A stretch of 64,000 bases of DNA from positions 744,001 through 808,000 of the forward strand of contig NZ_JAPNLE010000009.1 of assembly GCF_026627925.1 (NCBI RefSeq), read 5' to 3'. The stretch is from Cupriavidus sp. D39 (GTDB taxonomy: Bacteria; Pseudomonadota; Gammaproteobacteria; Burkholderiales; Burkholderiaceae). Under the pieces are notes generated by a model. The model did not search any database, was not told where the DNA came from, and saw only the letters and a program-made list of their open reading frames with translations. Shown one piece after another: positions 56,375-64,000 of the stretch (positions within the stretch are counted from its first letter, which is position 1; each line of letters opens with the position of its first letter). Both the position numbers and the translations under genes were made by a program.

Positions 56375-57025
56375 ATGGTCGACTTTTCCCTGTGGGACAT
56401 TTTTCGCAACCTGCTGCTGGCGCTGCGCTGGACAGTGGGGCTGTCGCTGATCGCCTTCGCCGGTGGCAGCGTCGTCGGCATGCTGCTGCTGGTTGCGCGC
56501 ATTGCGCGCTTGCCGGGCGCCGTGCGCGGCGTGGCGCTTTACGTGCAACTGTTCCAGGGCATTCCGCTGCTGATGCAGTTGTTCCTGTTCTACTTCGGGC
56601 TGGCGTTGCTGGGCGTCGAGACCTCGGCGCTGTTCGCGGCAGCACTGTGCCTCACGCTGTATGCAAGCGCCTATCTCACCGAGATCTGGCGTGGTTGCAT
56701 CAACGCCATTCCCAAGGGCCAGTGGGAGGCCTCCGCCAGCCTGGCGATGAATCTGCGCGAGCAGCTTCAGCACGTGATCCTGCCGCAGGCCACGCGCATC
56801 GCGGTGGCGCCCACGGTGGGATTCCTGGTGCAAGTGATTAAGGGCACCGCGCTGGCCTCGGTGATCGGCTTCGTGGAAGTCACCAAGGCTGGCCAGATGA
56901 TTTCCAACGCCACCTTCCAGCCCTTCCTGGCTTACGGATGCGTCGCGCTGCTGTACTTCGCCCTGTGTTTGCCGTTGTCGCTGTGGAGCCGCCGCCTTGA
57001 GCGCCGCCTGCAGCCCAAGCATTGA
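56375..57025 (+). CDS. Amino acid ABC transporter permease
   Basis: This intact 216-residue inner-membrane permease has SLWDIFRNLLLALRWTVGLS, VQLFQGIPLLMQLFLFYFGL, the ATPase-contact EAA loop with EASASLAMNLREQLQHVILP, and SVIGFVEVTKAGQMISNATF. It starts 19 bp after the first permease. The two would form the heterodimeric membrane channel. Confidence 0.93.
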   Translation: MVDFSLWDIFRNLLLALRWTVGLSLIAFAGGSVVGMLLLVARIARLPGAVRGVALYVQLFQGIPLLMQLFLFYFGLALLGVETSALFAAALCLTLYASAYLTEIWRGCINAIPKGQWEASASLAMNLREQLQHVILPQATRIAVAPTVGFLVQVIKGTALASVIGFVEVTKAGQMISNATFQPFLAYGCVALLYFALCLPLSLWSRRLERRLQPKH

Positions 57026-57037
57026 GCCCGTCATCCC

Positions 57038-57802
57038 ATGTTCAAGCAAATCGAAACCACCAAGCCCTTTGCCCTCGTCGATATCCAGGGCCTGCGCAAG
57101 CGCTTCGGCGCCAACGAAGTGCTCAAGGGCATCGACTTGCAGATCGGGCGCCGCGAGGTGGTCTGCATCATCGGCCGCAGCGGCTCGGGCAAGAGCACCT
57201 TGCTCCGCTGCATCAACGGGCTGGAAGGCTTCGATGAAGGCGCGCTCAGCGTGGATGGCCAGGCACTGCGCCATGGCGACGCCCGCGCCATGCGCGACCT
57301 GCGCCAGAACGTTGGCATGATCTTCCAGAACTTCAACCTGTTCCCGCACCTGAGCGCCGGGCAGAACGTGATGCTGGCGCCTACGCTGGTGAAGGACACA
57401 CCCAAGTCCGAGGCCGGTAAGCGAGCACAAGCACTGCTCGAGCGCGTGGGCCTTGGCGACAAGTTCCACAGCTTCCCCGACCAGCTATCCGGCGGGCAAC
57501 AACAACGCGTGGCAATCGCCCGCGCGCTGGCCATGGACCCCGCCGTGCTGCTGTGCGATGAAGTCACCTCAGCACTCGATCCGGAGCTGGTCGGCGAAGT
57601 GCTAAGCGTGGTGGAAGGCCTTGCAGCGGAAGGCATGACCTTGGTAATGGTTACGCATGAGATGAACTTCGCCCGCAAGGTCAGCGACCGAGTGGTCTTC
57701 ATGCATCACGGGAAAGTGCATGAGATGGGCTCACCGGAGGAAATTTTCGGGGAGCCGAAGACGCCGGAACTGAAGCAGTTCCTTTCGGGGCTGAATGGTT
57801 GA
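57038..57802 (+). CDS. Amino acid ABC transporter ATP-binding protein
   Basis: This 254-residue ATPase starts at ATG 57038. Walker A is IIGRSGSGKSTLLRCINGLE, the Q-loop is IFQNFNLFPHL, the signature is LSGGQQQRVAIARAL, Walker B is VLLCDEVTSALDPEL, and the switch His is in MTLVMVTHEM. The C-terminus EEIFGEPKTPELKQFLSG is typical of the polar amino acid subfamily. It is the last gene of the operon. Confidence 0.95.
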   Translation: MFKQIETTKPFALVDIQGLRKRFGANEVLKGIDLQIGRREVVCIIGRSGSGKSTLLRCINGLEGFDEGALSVDGQALRHGDARAMRDLRQNVGMIFQNFNLFPHLSAGQNVMLAPTLVKDTPKSEAGKRAQALLERVGLGDKFHSFPDQLSGGQQQRVAIARALAMDPAVLLCDEVTSALDPELVGEVLSVVEGLAAEGMTLVMVTHEMNFARKVSDRVVFMHHGKVHEMGSPEEIFGEPKTPELKQFLSGLNG

Positions 57803-57839
57803 GCGCGTGCCGATCCAGTGCCGGCCTATTGAGACTTGC

Positions 57840-58130
57840 ATAAATGCTGACATCGCCACGTTCGCGCGGGTCAACCGACCAGGCATTTCGAGTGCGCGCA
57901 TGGCGGTGGAGATATGCGCCGGATCCCAACTCCGAAATCATCGCAGCAACGCTCTTTGCATCGAGATCCGTGCCGTGCGAGGGCAGTGCGGCGTACAGCG
58001 AACGAGCTCACGCGCGTCTCGCGCCCTGCGTGCAAGTAGCACTTCGCTGATACCGATGCAGGCGGCTACCTCCATGATCATGTCGGCAAACTGGACGGTA
58101 CCAATCTCCTTGAACATCGTAAGCGGCCAG
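57840..58130 (-). pseudogene. tnpA: Tn3-family transposase relic
   Basis: Reverse-strand codons read FKEIGTVQFADMIMEVAACI and GISEVLLARRARDARELV. In a shifted frame HGTDLDAKSVAAMISELGSG and, further on, SVDPRERGDVSIYA follow. This is the same catalytic region as 6546-6700, but here the blocks are in the normal Tn3 order and orientation. Both ends are missing. Confidence 0.75.
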
Positions 58131-58220
58131 CGAACCCGTCTTGACGGTGATGATCGCAGCGGCTAGGTGGCGCTGGTAGCCGGCTTCCAGCGATGTGGTA
58201 GCGATTCGGCAATGTTACTG

Positions 58221-58255
58221 GGGGTAATCGTACCTTTCGTGTCAAATCTGGCGGT
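58221..58255 (+). repeat. Tn3-family terminal repeat (solo)
   Basis: The 35-bp sequence beginning GGGGTAATCGTACCTTTC and ending ATCTGGCGGT is nearly identical to the end at 5266. Its inside should face right, but no partner bounds an intact element. Confidence 0.8.
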
Positions 58256-58302
58256 AGTTGCGCGCAGAACCGCCTGGCAGCAAGGCTCTGCGGCTTGACA
58301 AG

Positions 58303-58410
58303 AGTGACGGAGAGCCCGGTGCCAAAATGATCTGGATTGGCATGCAGCGAGCCGCCTTTATGATTCAGGCGCTGCGGGGCGGGGAATCATCAGAGCAAGT
58401 GCGTGATTAA
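58303..58410 (+). pseudogene. C-terminal relic of an IS50-group transposase
   Basis: Codons read DGEPGAKMIWIGMQRAAFMI and QALRGGESSEQVRD with a stop at 58410. This is a close match to the end of the intact transposase at 34761 (DGEPGAKTIWIGMQRTMD...IQALREES). Only the last 35 codons remain. Confidence 0.8.
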
Positions 58411-58550
58411 CTGCAACGATGGATGGATGCCCGCCGTGATGATTATCTGCTCAGGTTCACAGCGTACCCCGCGTGCGGTACGCAGGTAATCGGCGAGCGC
58501 TGCGCGCAGAGGGGGATAGCCGGCCAATCCACCTATAAGGAGCCTCGCCT
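58411..58550 (-). pseudogene. Fragment of a MocR-type or aminotransferase class I/II protein
   Basis: The reverse strand reads AGYPPLRAALADYLRTARGV and RCEPEQIIITAGIHPSLQLI. This is the typical N-terminal entry of the aminotransferase domain in MocR/PdxR regulators (GxPxLRxAIAxYLxxxRGVxCxPxQIxITxG). About 50 codons are left. It is fused in frame to the preceding MBL fragment by deletion. Confidence 0.7.
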
Positions 58551-58689
58551 TTTGACAAGATTGGTTTTTGGTGGGTTTCGAGGTGTGGTGTGGGGAGCTT
58601 TTCCTTGGGTGGAGGCACGAGTTGGGATGAAACGGCGGGAGAGACTGCACACCTATCCCAATATATCCAGCGTGAAGATCACACTCAGG

Positions 58690-59040
58690 TTGTTCTCGTC
58701 GTCGAAACTTCAGATGAACAATCGTCTCCGGCGAGACTGTCGGATTTCCCAGGACGCATCCGATGCCGATGTTCCTGCGATTTAGGTCCGGGAAGCCGCT
58801 GGCGTGATCCTCGTCGTAGTTGGTGCACACCAGCAGGTCAAGCCACTTAACGCCCGCGGCTTGAAGGTGCTTGCCCGGATGCCAGGGTGTGCCCATGAAG
58901 TTGACCGAGTGCCCGCAATCGATCAGTACGCGCTGAATGCCACCGAAGGCTGGCATTGTCAACAATGCGCACTGGCCGTGATCGACATTAAAAATCTGCA
59001 GCAACCCGTCATTGACCGGCAGGCTCACGATTTCCTCCAT
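58690..59040 (-). pseudogene. N-terminal fragment of an MBL-fold hydrolase
   Basis: ATG at 59040 opens EEIVSLPVNDGLLQIFNVDH, then GQCALLTMPAFGGIQRVLID and WLDLLVCTNYDEDHASGFPD. The NxDHGQCxLL start and the TNYDEDHxSG metal motif belong to ComEC/Rec2-like metallo-beta-lactamase proteins, which are common in conflict and defence loci. It loses similarity after about 115 residues. Confidence 0.65.
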
Positions 59041-59069
59041 CTGGCTTCTTCTCGTTCGGGTAGGCCCAA

Positions 59070-59309
59070 GCGGTGAACAACTCGATAGCGAAGTGGCGAT
59101 AGAACTTCAGGTAGCGAAGAGTAATACACTTCGCCAGGCTTTAGCCGACCCGGAAATGCTCCAGATTATCGGAACCGACCCGTTCTCGTGGGTACTGGAT
59201 CCCATTGACGGGACGCGTGCCTTCATTGCCGGGCTGCTGCTCTGGGGGACGCTGACGCACTCAACAATGGCCAACGCCCGGCGCTGGGAGTCATGGGCCA
59301 GCCCTTCAC
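59070..59309 (+). pseudogene. Fragment of an inositol monophosphatase-family phosphatase
   Basis: The clear part is SWVLDPIDGTRAFIAGLLLW followed by GTL, then in a shifted frame NNGQRPALGVMGQPFTG. WVLDPIDGTxxFI is the metal-binding motif of inositol monophosphatase and HisN-type histidinol-phosphatases. The sequence is cut exactly where a Tn3-type end begins at 59310. Confidence 0.7.
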
Positions 59310-59340
59310 GGGATAGTCGTACTTTTTGTGCGAATGCTGC
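59310..59340 (+). repeat. Degenerate Tn3-family terminal repeat (solo)
   Basis: GGGATAGTCGTACTTTTTG, then TGCGAATGCTG, aligns with the 35-bp ends elsewhere in the window with several mismatches. It has the same orientation as 58221 and 62103 and is preceded by TTCAC, as is 62103. Confidence 0.65.
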
Positions 59341-59355
59341 CCCGCCAATGAGGGA

Positions 59356-60429
59356 TCACTTTCCCTCAGCCGCGTCCGGTGCAACCGGCGTCGGAGTCGC
59401 AGTCGACAGGAGGTCTTGGGGCTGCGCCGACTTTGTCTCACGTTTGGTGTAGGCGAATACACCAATATTGCCGCTCAAGTAGGACTTGAGCATTTCGATC
59501 TTTAGATACGTCCTTGCCTCATAGAGCTCCTTGTCCGACAGCGACAGGCCGCTGGCCGAGGCCGAGGCCACGTCCTTGGCAACGATGCCGATCTTCGCGA
59601 AGTCCAGCCGCTCCGCATAGATTGCACTGATCCGATTGAACAGAAAGCGCAAGGCCGAATAGCACACGGTCAGAATCGAGAAGCACACCGCCAGATACGG
59701 TAGACGCGTGACGAACACCGTCATCAGGTCGAGGTTGGGCTCCTTGACGTATTTGACGGAGAGGTCTACGGCGCCCCAGAGCAACTGCGTCGTCAAAATC
59801 ATGATGATCCCAAGGGGAACCACGCTCAGCCAGATGAACGTCCGCGCCTGCTTTGCTCCATGGTCGGAGAACGAGGAGAACTCCTCGGAGAAGAGATTCA
59901 CATTGCTGGTCAACTCGCGCAAGCGCCGTTCTGCCCCCGAGGTATCTTCTGCGAGCGAACGCAGTTGCTCCTTACCCTTCGAGATTTCCCCCTCGATGTC
60001 GCGAACGGTCGCCTCCTTCGCGCTAATTAGATCGAGGACTGTTTGCTTGCGTGCCTCGCCGCGTGTGACTTCCTCTTTCAGGGTCGTCAGCTTGGCGGTC
60101 GTTTCTGCCGCGTCGGTCTTCGCTTCCTCGAGCTCCTCCTCCAAGGCAGCAAGCTCAGTTTTCTTCGTGGCTTCCAGCTGGGAGACTGCGACATCGCGTT
60201 GCTTCACTTTCTCCTGCAAAGCCAGGACGGCAGCCTTCTCCCGTCCGAGATCCGTGATAGCGGCCTCGCGCAGGCCCTGTAGGTGCGTCAGAGACTCGGA
60301 CAGGGTTGCAAAGTCTTCCGGAAAGAAGCCCAGTATTCGGATCCGAGTAATCTGAAGCGTGCGTTTGCGAAACAACTCGAAGTAGCCAGGCGGTAGATAG
60401 ATCGATACGCCACTGCTGACGCAGCGCAC
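59356..60429 (-). CDS. Coiled-coil membrane protein of unknown function
   Basis: I do not recognise the family. From the N-terminus there is a short globular part (VSIYLPPGYFELFRKRTLQI), then about 150 residues of heptad-rich coiled coil (for example ALEEELEEAKTDAAETTAKL). Two membrane helices follow (FIWLSVVPLGIIMILTTQLL and LPYLAVCFSILTVCYSALRF), then a cytoplasmic tail ending in a Pro/Thr-rich stretch. The start is uncertain: the listed start is a GTG, but the frame stays open upstream to a TAG near 60585 with protein-like codons (FDALVSRQVRKKCAENSLAS). The gene may be N-terminally truncated. Confidence 0.65.
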   Translation of the reverse strand: MRCVSSGVSIYLPPGYFELFRKRTLQITRIRILGFFPEDFATLSESLTHLQGLREAAITDLGREKAAVLALQEKVKQRDVAVSQLEATKKTELAALEEELEEAKTDAAETTAKLTTLKEEVTRGEARKQTVLDLISAKEATVRDIEGEISKGKEQLRSLAEDTSGAERRLRELTSNVNLFSEEFSSFSDHGAKQARTFIWLSVVPLGIIMILTTQLLWGAVDLSVKYVKEPNLDLMTVFVTRLPYLAVCFSILTVCYSALRFLFNRISAIYAERLDFAKIGIVAKDVASASASGLSLSDKELYEARTYLKIEMLKSYLSGNIGVFAYTKRETKSAQPQDLLSTATPTPVAPDAAEGK

Positions 60430-60582
60430 CTCGAAAGTAACCTTGCTGGCAAGGGAATTCTCCGCGCACTTCTTGCGAACTTGGCGACTTACTAGGGCAT
60501 CAAATACAGAAAGCTCGATGCCGGCACCCGACGCCGACTTCGAGAACTCGGGATAACGGGTTGGTTCACAGGGGAGACAAGA

Positions 60583-60810
60583 ATGACACTAGACGTCACT
60601 GATAGCTCGCTGCAGGCATTGGAAGCGACACCAGCCAAGGAACTGGAAACATTTCCAACGGAGTTCATCAGCAAACTGGGCGGCATTGCACGCTGCTTGA
60701 GCGATGGCAACGACAAGCCATTCGGGATCCGCTCGGGTGAGCCCTACGAGATAAATTTTCAGGAGCCAGCGTATGTTGCCTCCGTCGAGATCGACCGCGC
60801 TGACTCTCAT
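60583..60810 (+). pseudogene. Hypothetical protein, probably 3'-truncated
   Basis: ATG at 60583 has a GGGGAG site and opens TLDVTDSSLQALEATPAKEL, ETFPTEFISKLGGIARCLSD and PYEINFQEPAYVASVEIDR. The composition is protein-like up to about residue 75. After that the frame enters Pro/Arg-rich sequence antisense-like to nothing known and runs into the LysR promoter region. It is divergent from the coiled-coil gene and may have been its partner. No family is recognised. Confidence 0.4.
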
Positions 60811-61028
60811 GAAGCTATGGCGGATCGTTCAAACACGAACCTTGGATTATGCCCCGTACGGCACACAGAGACGAGTAGATCGGCGCCCGGGCGGGCTCTG
60901 CCGCCTATGACGCCTTCGGACCGCTCGGAGCGGACCTGGAAACCGTTGAACCTAAGCATGTTCCAGCGGATACCCCCTCAGGGCCCGGGCTTGAACATTT
61001 GTGACTTGAACTCATCAAGGAGGCCGTC

Positions 61029-61940
61029 ATGGCTCGCCTGGAAGTCAACCGATCCGGCGAACTGGAAGTGTTCGTGCGCGTCATCGAACTGGGCGGATTC
61101 TCGGCCGCTGCCCGCGCCTGCGGGATGACGCCATCGGCGGTCAGCAAGCTGATCTCGCGCATGGAGCAGCGTCTTGGGACACGCTTGATCAACCGCTCGA
61201 CGCGACAGCTCCAGCTCACTCCCGAGGGCTGCGCCTTCTACGAGCGCGGAGTGCGCTTGCTGGCCGATCTGGACGAAGCGGAGCGCTGCGCCAGCGCGCA
61301 CGCGGCGCCGCGCGGGCGACTGCGGGTGAACGCCAACGTACCCTTCGGCCATCATTTCCTGTTGCCACTCGCTTCGGAATTCCTGGACCGCCATCCCGAC
61401 GTGACGCTGGACATCGTGCTGACCGATGAAGTCATCGACATCCTGGAGCAGCGCACCGATGTGGCTGTGCGTGCAGGCCCGCTCATAAGCTCCAACCTGA
61501 TGGCGCGCAAGCTGGGCCAGACTCGCATGGTCATCGTCGGCGCGCCCGACTATCTGGCGCGCAATGGCACCCCGGCCACGCCGGACGAGCTGGCTCAACA
61601 CAATCGCCTGGGAGCCAACTACGTGCGTGCTCAGCCCGGTTGGCCGCTGCGGCACGATGGTGGGGATATCGTGGTTCCCGTGACCGGCAACGCACAGGCC
61701 AGCGATGGTGAAGCGCTGCACCGTCTGGCGTTGGCCGGCGTGGGTCTGGCTCGCCTAGCCGCCTTCCAAGTACGCGAAGACATTGCCGCTGGCCGGTTGC
61801 TGCCGGTGCTCGAAGATTTCAATTCGGGCGATGTCGAGGAAGTCCATGCTGTGTTCGTCGGACAAGGCGGCTACCTGCCGCTGCGCGTGCGTGCCTTCCT
61901 GGACTTCCTAGCCGAGCGGGTTGATATCGGTGCACGCTAA
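61029..61940 (+). CDS. LysR-family transcriptional regulator
   Basis: This is an intact 303-residue regulator. The N-terminal helix-turn-helix is in FVRVIELGGFSAAARACGMT and PSAVSKLISRMEQRLGTRLI. The effector domain has RGRLRVNANVPFGHHFLLPL, DEVIDILEQRTDVAVRAGPL and LALAGVGLARLAAFQVREDI. It belongs to the DsdC/CrgA-like subgroup. Neither neighbour is an intact metabolic gene, so its target has probably been lost or lies elsewhere. Confidence 0.9.
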   Translation: MARLEVNRSGELEVFVRVIELGGFSAAARACGMTPSAVSKLISRMEQRLGTRLINRSTRQLQLTPEGCAFYERGVRLLADLDEAERCASAHAAPRGRLRVNANVPFGHHFLLPLASEFLDRHPDVTLDIVLTDEVIDILEQRTDVAVRAGPLISSNLMARKLGQTRMVIVGAPDYLARNGTPATPDELAQHNRLGANYVRAQPGWPLRHDGGDIVVPVTGNAQASDGEALHRLALAGVGLARLAAFQVREDIAAGRLLPVLEDFNSGDVEEVHAVFVGQGGYLPLRVRAFLDFLAERVDIGAR

Positions 61941-62102
61941 TCCTGTTCGACATGGATGCCGAAAGCGGACTTCCCCGGCGCGAGGTCTGGTCGCAGGGGT
62001 GCGGGCTTGTCCGGGTCGTCGTACTTGAGGGCCAGCGCGGCGCGGGCGTTCCGATTCCCCGCCAGTCGCGCCTGATCGCCTGCATTCGCGGGATTCCTTC
62101 AC
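61941..62102 (-). other. Spacer with an unassigned reverse-strand frame
   Basis: On the reverse strand a frame reads GDQARLAGNRNARAALALKY, DDPDKPAPLRPDLAPGKSA, FGIHVEQD and a stop. It is protein-like and is cut off by the Tn3-type end at 62103. I cannot assign it to a family. Confidence 0.3.
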
Positions 62103-62274
62103 GGGGTGATCGTACCTTTCGTGTGAAATCTGGCGGTCCCGCCCCAAAAACTATTGCGAATCAATGGGTTGCAATATCTCTGGTCGTGCGAAAGGCGGGA
62201 AGGGGCAGAGCCTTGCTGCAGGCGGCTCTCCGGTCGATCACCGCCACTTTTCACACGAAAGGTACGATCACCCC
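62103..62274. mobile_element. 172-bp miniature element with Tn3-type 35-bp inverted ends
   Basis: Two 35-bp repeats face each other at 62103-62137 (GGGGTGATCGTACCTTTCG...CTGGCGGT) and 62240-62274, differing at two positions. Only 102 bases lie between them, with no coding capacity. This is the structure of Tn3-derived miniature inverted-repeat elements. The 5-bp flanks (TTCAC and TCATC) differ, so no target duplication is evident. Confidence 0.75.
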
Positions 62275-63999
62275 TCATCCTGGCGCTGGCGACGCTCTTT
62301 GTAAGGTTACGACCTGGTTGAACACCGCCACCACCAGACCGCCCACTGCCCCCACAGGGCTGGCTGCATGTCGTCTTGCGGAATTCGTGGCCGCCATTAG
62401 CGGAGATAGCGGGTCTGCAACAGAAGTCGCTACCACCATCGATATGGCCACCCACCCTTTTTTCGCTTCTCCTTGCTGCAAATAGGTAGAAAGGCATTCT
62501 TTCACTTCTTCGCTCAACTCTGGACTCAGTAATGCAGACTGCAAGGACTGAATTCCGCTGCGGCGGCGAACCTCTCGCGCTAGCGCTAAGACTTGGCCAG
62601 GATCCCTACTGAGCCTAAGTGCTCCACAGTCAGAGTGTGTGGTTGGCCATTTCGTGACCGCGCTACGTACCATTGCGTCTAATCCGTATGCGCTGCTGTT
62701 CCACTTCGCGAGTGAAGATTCCAGATAGCGCATTTCCCGACTTGTGAGGCGGTACGATTTGACCGCGCGATACAATGGCTCGAAGACGATGTGCCCAATC
62801 TGCAGTGCCAGCATGTCTTCAACCTCGAGTGCCACGAGATAGCCAACGATGAGAGTGGCATCTCCTGCGACACTTCGATGCTCCAAAGAACGGAAAAGCT
62901 GTAACCAGCCGTCAGTCAACCTGAACGGCGGTACCTGCCCAATTTCGGCAAGAGCCAGCGCCTCGAGCTGGTCGGACGTAACGGTGCTTAAGCTGCTTGC
63001 CAGCAACTTTAGTCTTGCGTCCTCACTTACAAACCACTGTGCGACGACATCCCTAACCTCGTCACTACGCTGCGCGAATAGCTCTATACCGAGTTGGTCG
63101 GCTCCCTCGATGAAAACATGAAGCAGCGCCGCCACGGTGCGTGGACCTAGCCCCGGCTTCAGTGCCTGCAGAACTGCGCTCCAGTCAACTTCGAGCATGC
63201 TCGGGAGTTGACTGAGCAGCTCTGCTCGAGCAGCGTCGTCCGACGGCCACCACTCTTTCATGGCCAGGATCTCTGGCCGCAGCTTAGCTATTGAAAGCCG
63301 ACTACGCTCGCTGGCCCCACGCGCAACGGTGGAACCGGGCAACTCCAGCACAAGCTCTCTAAACAGCGAAGCCCCAAAGCTATGCGCGACATCGGACTGG
63401 CAAGCATCCAGCAAGATATTGACTTGCGGAGATGACAATGCACTTAATCGCTGAACCAGCGGTCCACACTCCGCGTCGACAGGGGTATCGCGCAGGATAT
63501 GCGCCAACTCCAGGCATTGCTCGAAACCGTCTGCAGCTCTGACTGCGTCGGCTACGAGATCTCGCGCAAGGCGTGGCATCCGCCCTTCGATGATCAGCGT
63601 TTGGGCAGTCCTGAGGCGCTCGAGCGGACCAGCATCGCCAAGATCGAGATAAAAGCTCGCGAGTTGCACTGCAGCGCTACGAGGCCTGGGGCTTTCTATG
63701 GCATATCGCGCCAGAAATGACCTAAGTCCTGTCGGACCGGCGTACGGTAGGTCCTCCATCATGGCATCGAAGCCTTGCGAACTTTGCACGCGAACTCCGT
63801 CGTGCAGTTCGAAAGCATCGCTGGAAAAACGAAGGGTGCACCCAAAGTCGAAGCCTGACAGGGCGCCCTCTTCAGCAGTGGTAAAAGCGAATTCCCGCCG
63901 CAACGCTGGCCACATTTGGCGCCATACCGAAAGCGCCAGCGCCTCATTGTCGCGCTCGTGCATTGCAGGAACCACCACATCATTAACGGAATGGTCACC
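62275..63999 (-). CDS. Large unrecognised protein, partial at the right edge
   Basis: The frame is open to the window edge: GDHSVNDVVVPAMHERDNEA is already in frame, so the true start lies beyond 64000. At least 575 residues are present. It is mostly helical with repeat-like segments (LERLRTAQTLIIEGRMPRLA, LRPEILAMKEWWPSDDAARA, YRLTSREMRYLESSLAKW) and a hydrophobic C-terminus. The stop at 62275 abuts the miniature element, so the native C-terminus may be lost. The N-terminal part vaguely resembles GTPase-associated (GAP1-type) proteins of bacterial conflict systems, but I hold that only as a guess. Confidence 0.55.
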   Translation of the reverse strand, partial: GDHSVNDVVVPAMHERDNEALALSVWRQMWPALRREFAFTTAEEGALSGFDFGCTLRFSSDAFELHDGVRVQSSQGFDAMMEDLPYAGPTGLRSFLARYAIESPRPRSAAVQLASFYLDLGDAGPLERLRTAQTLIIEGRMPRLARDLVADAVRAADGFEQCLELAHILRDTPVDAECGPLVQRLSALSSPQVNILLDACQSDVAHSFGASLFRELVLELPGSTVARGASERSRLSIAKLRPEILAMKEWWPSDDAARAELLSQLPSMLEVDWSAVLQALKPGLGPRTVAALLHVFIEGADQLGIELFAQRSDEVRDVVAQWFVSEDARLKLLASSLSTVTSDQLEALALAEIGQVPPFRLTDGWLQLFRSLEHRSVAGDATLIVGYLVALEVEDMLALQIGHIVFEPLYRAVKSYRLTSREMRYLESSLAKWNSSAYGLDAMVRSAVTKWPTTHSDCGALRLSRDPGQVLALAREVRRRSGIQSLQSALLSPELSEEVKECLSTYLQQGEAKKGWVAISMVVATSVADPLSPLMAATNSARRHAASPVGAVGGLVVAVFNQVVTLQRASPAPG

Positions 64000-64000
64000 A

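Noticed and set aside
56003..57469. 488-codon reverse open frame opposite the ABC transporter genes
   Set aside because: It is rich in His/Gln/Ala/Arg, lies antisense to three well-defined transporter genes and has no ribosome binding site.

Overview
The window is GC-rich and looks like accessory DNA from a betaproteobacterium of the order Burkholderiales (Cupriavidus, Ralstonia or Burkholderia type). The reasons are two TctC/Bug-type solute receptors, many LysR regulators, a Mch-type hydratase with a family III CoA-transferase, and Burkholderiales-style insertion sequences. I saw no tRNA, rRNA, CRISPR array or core housekeeping operon. The window is a mosaic of catabolic and detoxification modules separated by broken genes, IS elements and Tn3-family inverted repeats.

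Layout. 0-5 kb: a GAF-GGDEF-EAL protein, relics of a phage-type DNA methyltransferase and a TctC receptor, and an HxlR/SDR pair. 5.3-10.3 kb: a Tn3-family transposon with 35-bp ends; its transposase is interrupted by a complete IS3-family element and internally shuffled. 10.4-16.7 kb: a GntR-controlled CoA-ester module (CitE-like lyase, MaoC hydratase, CoA-transferase, TctC receptor) that fits mesaconate-type C5 dicarboxylate catabolism. 17.6-21.9 kb: an EgtB-EgtD fusion for ergothioneine, then DUF3237, NIPSNAP, DUF427 and GST genes. 22-39.3 kb: an expanded set of reductase/regulator modules (short-chain dehydrogenases, Old Yellow Enzymes, a WrbA-like flavoprotein, a PRISE-like reductase, an EthD relic, LysR and TetR regulators). 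Several copies are decayed, and one Old Yellow Enzyme gene is cut by a complete IS50-group element. 39.6-42.8 kb: a MexF-like RND efflux permease.

43-49 kb: relics, then a haloalkane dehalogenase, a GMC alcohol oxidoreductase and an aldehyde dehydrogenase, which together could convert a haloalkane to a carboxylate. 50-57.8 kb: an RpiR-type regulator divergent from a polar amino acid ABC transporter. The regulator is followed on its own strand by diaminopropionate ammonia-lyase, an M20-type N-carbamoyl amidohydrolase and a nitrilase-type N-carbamoyl amidohydrolase. I infer uptake and breakdown of a ureido derivative of 2,3-diaminopropionate to pyruvate and ammonia. 57.8-64 kb: a graveyard of Tn3-family ends and gene fragments, a coiled-coil membrane protein, a LysR regulator, a 172-bp miniature inverted-repeat element, and a large unrecognised protein running off the right edge.

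A recurring oddity is the single-base loss. At least nine otherwise intact genes are each one base short, usually at a short homopolymer run, and adding one base back restores a family-typical protein. This could be decay of an accessory region, but the pattern also fits uncorrected sequencing errors, so these genes should not be taken as dead without re-sequencing.
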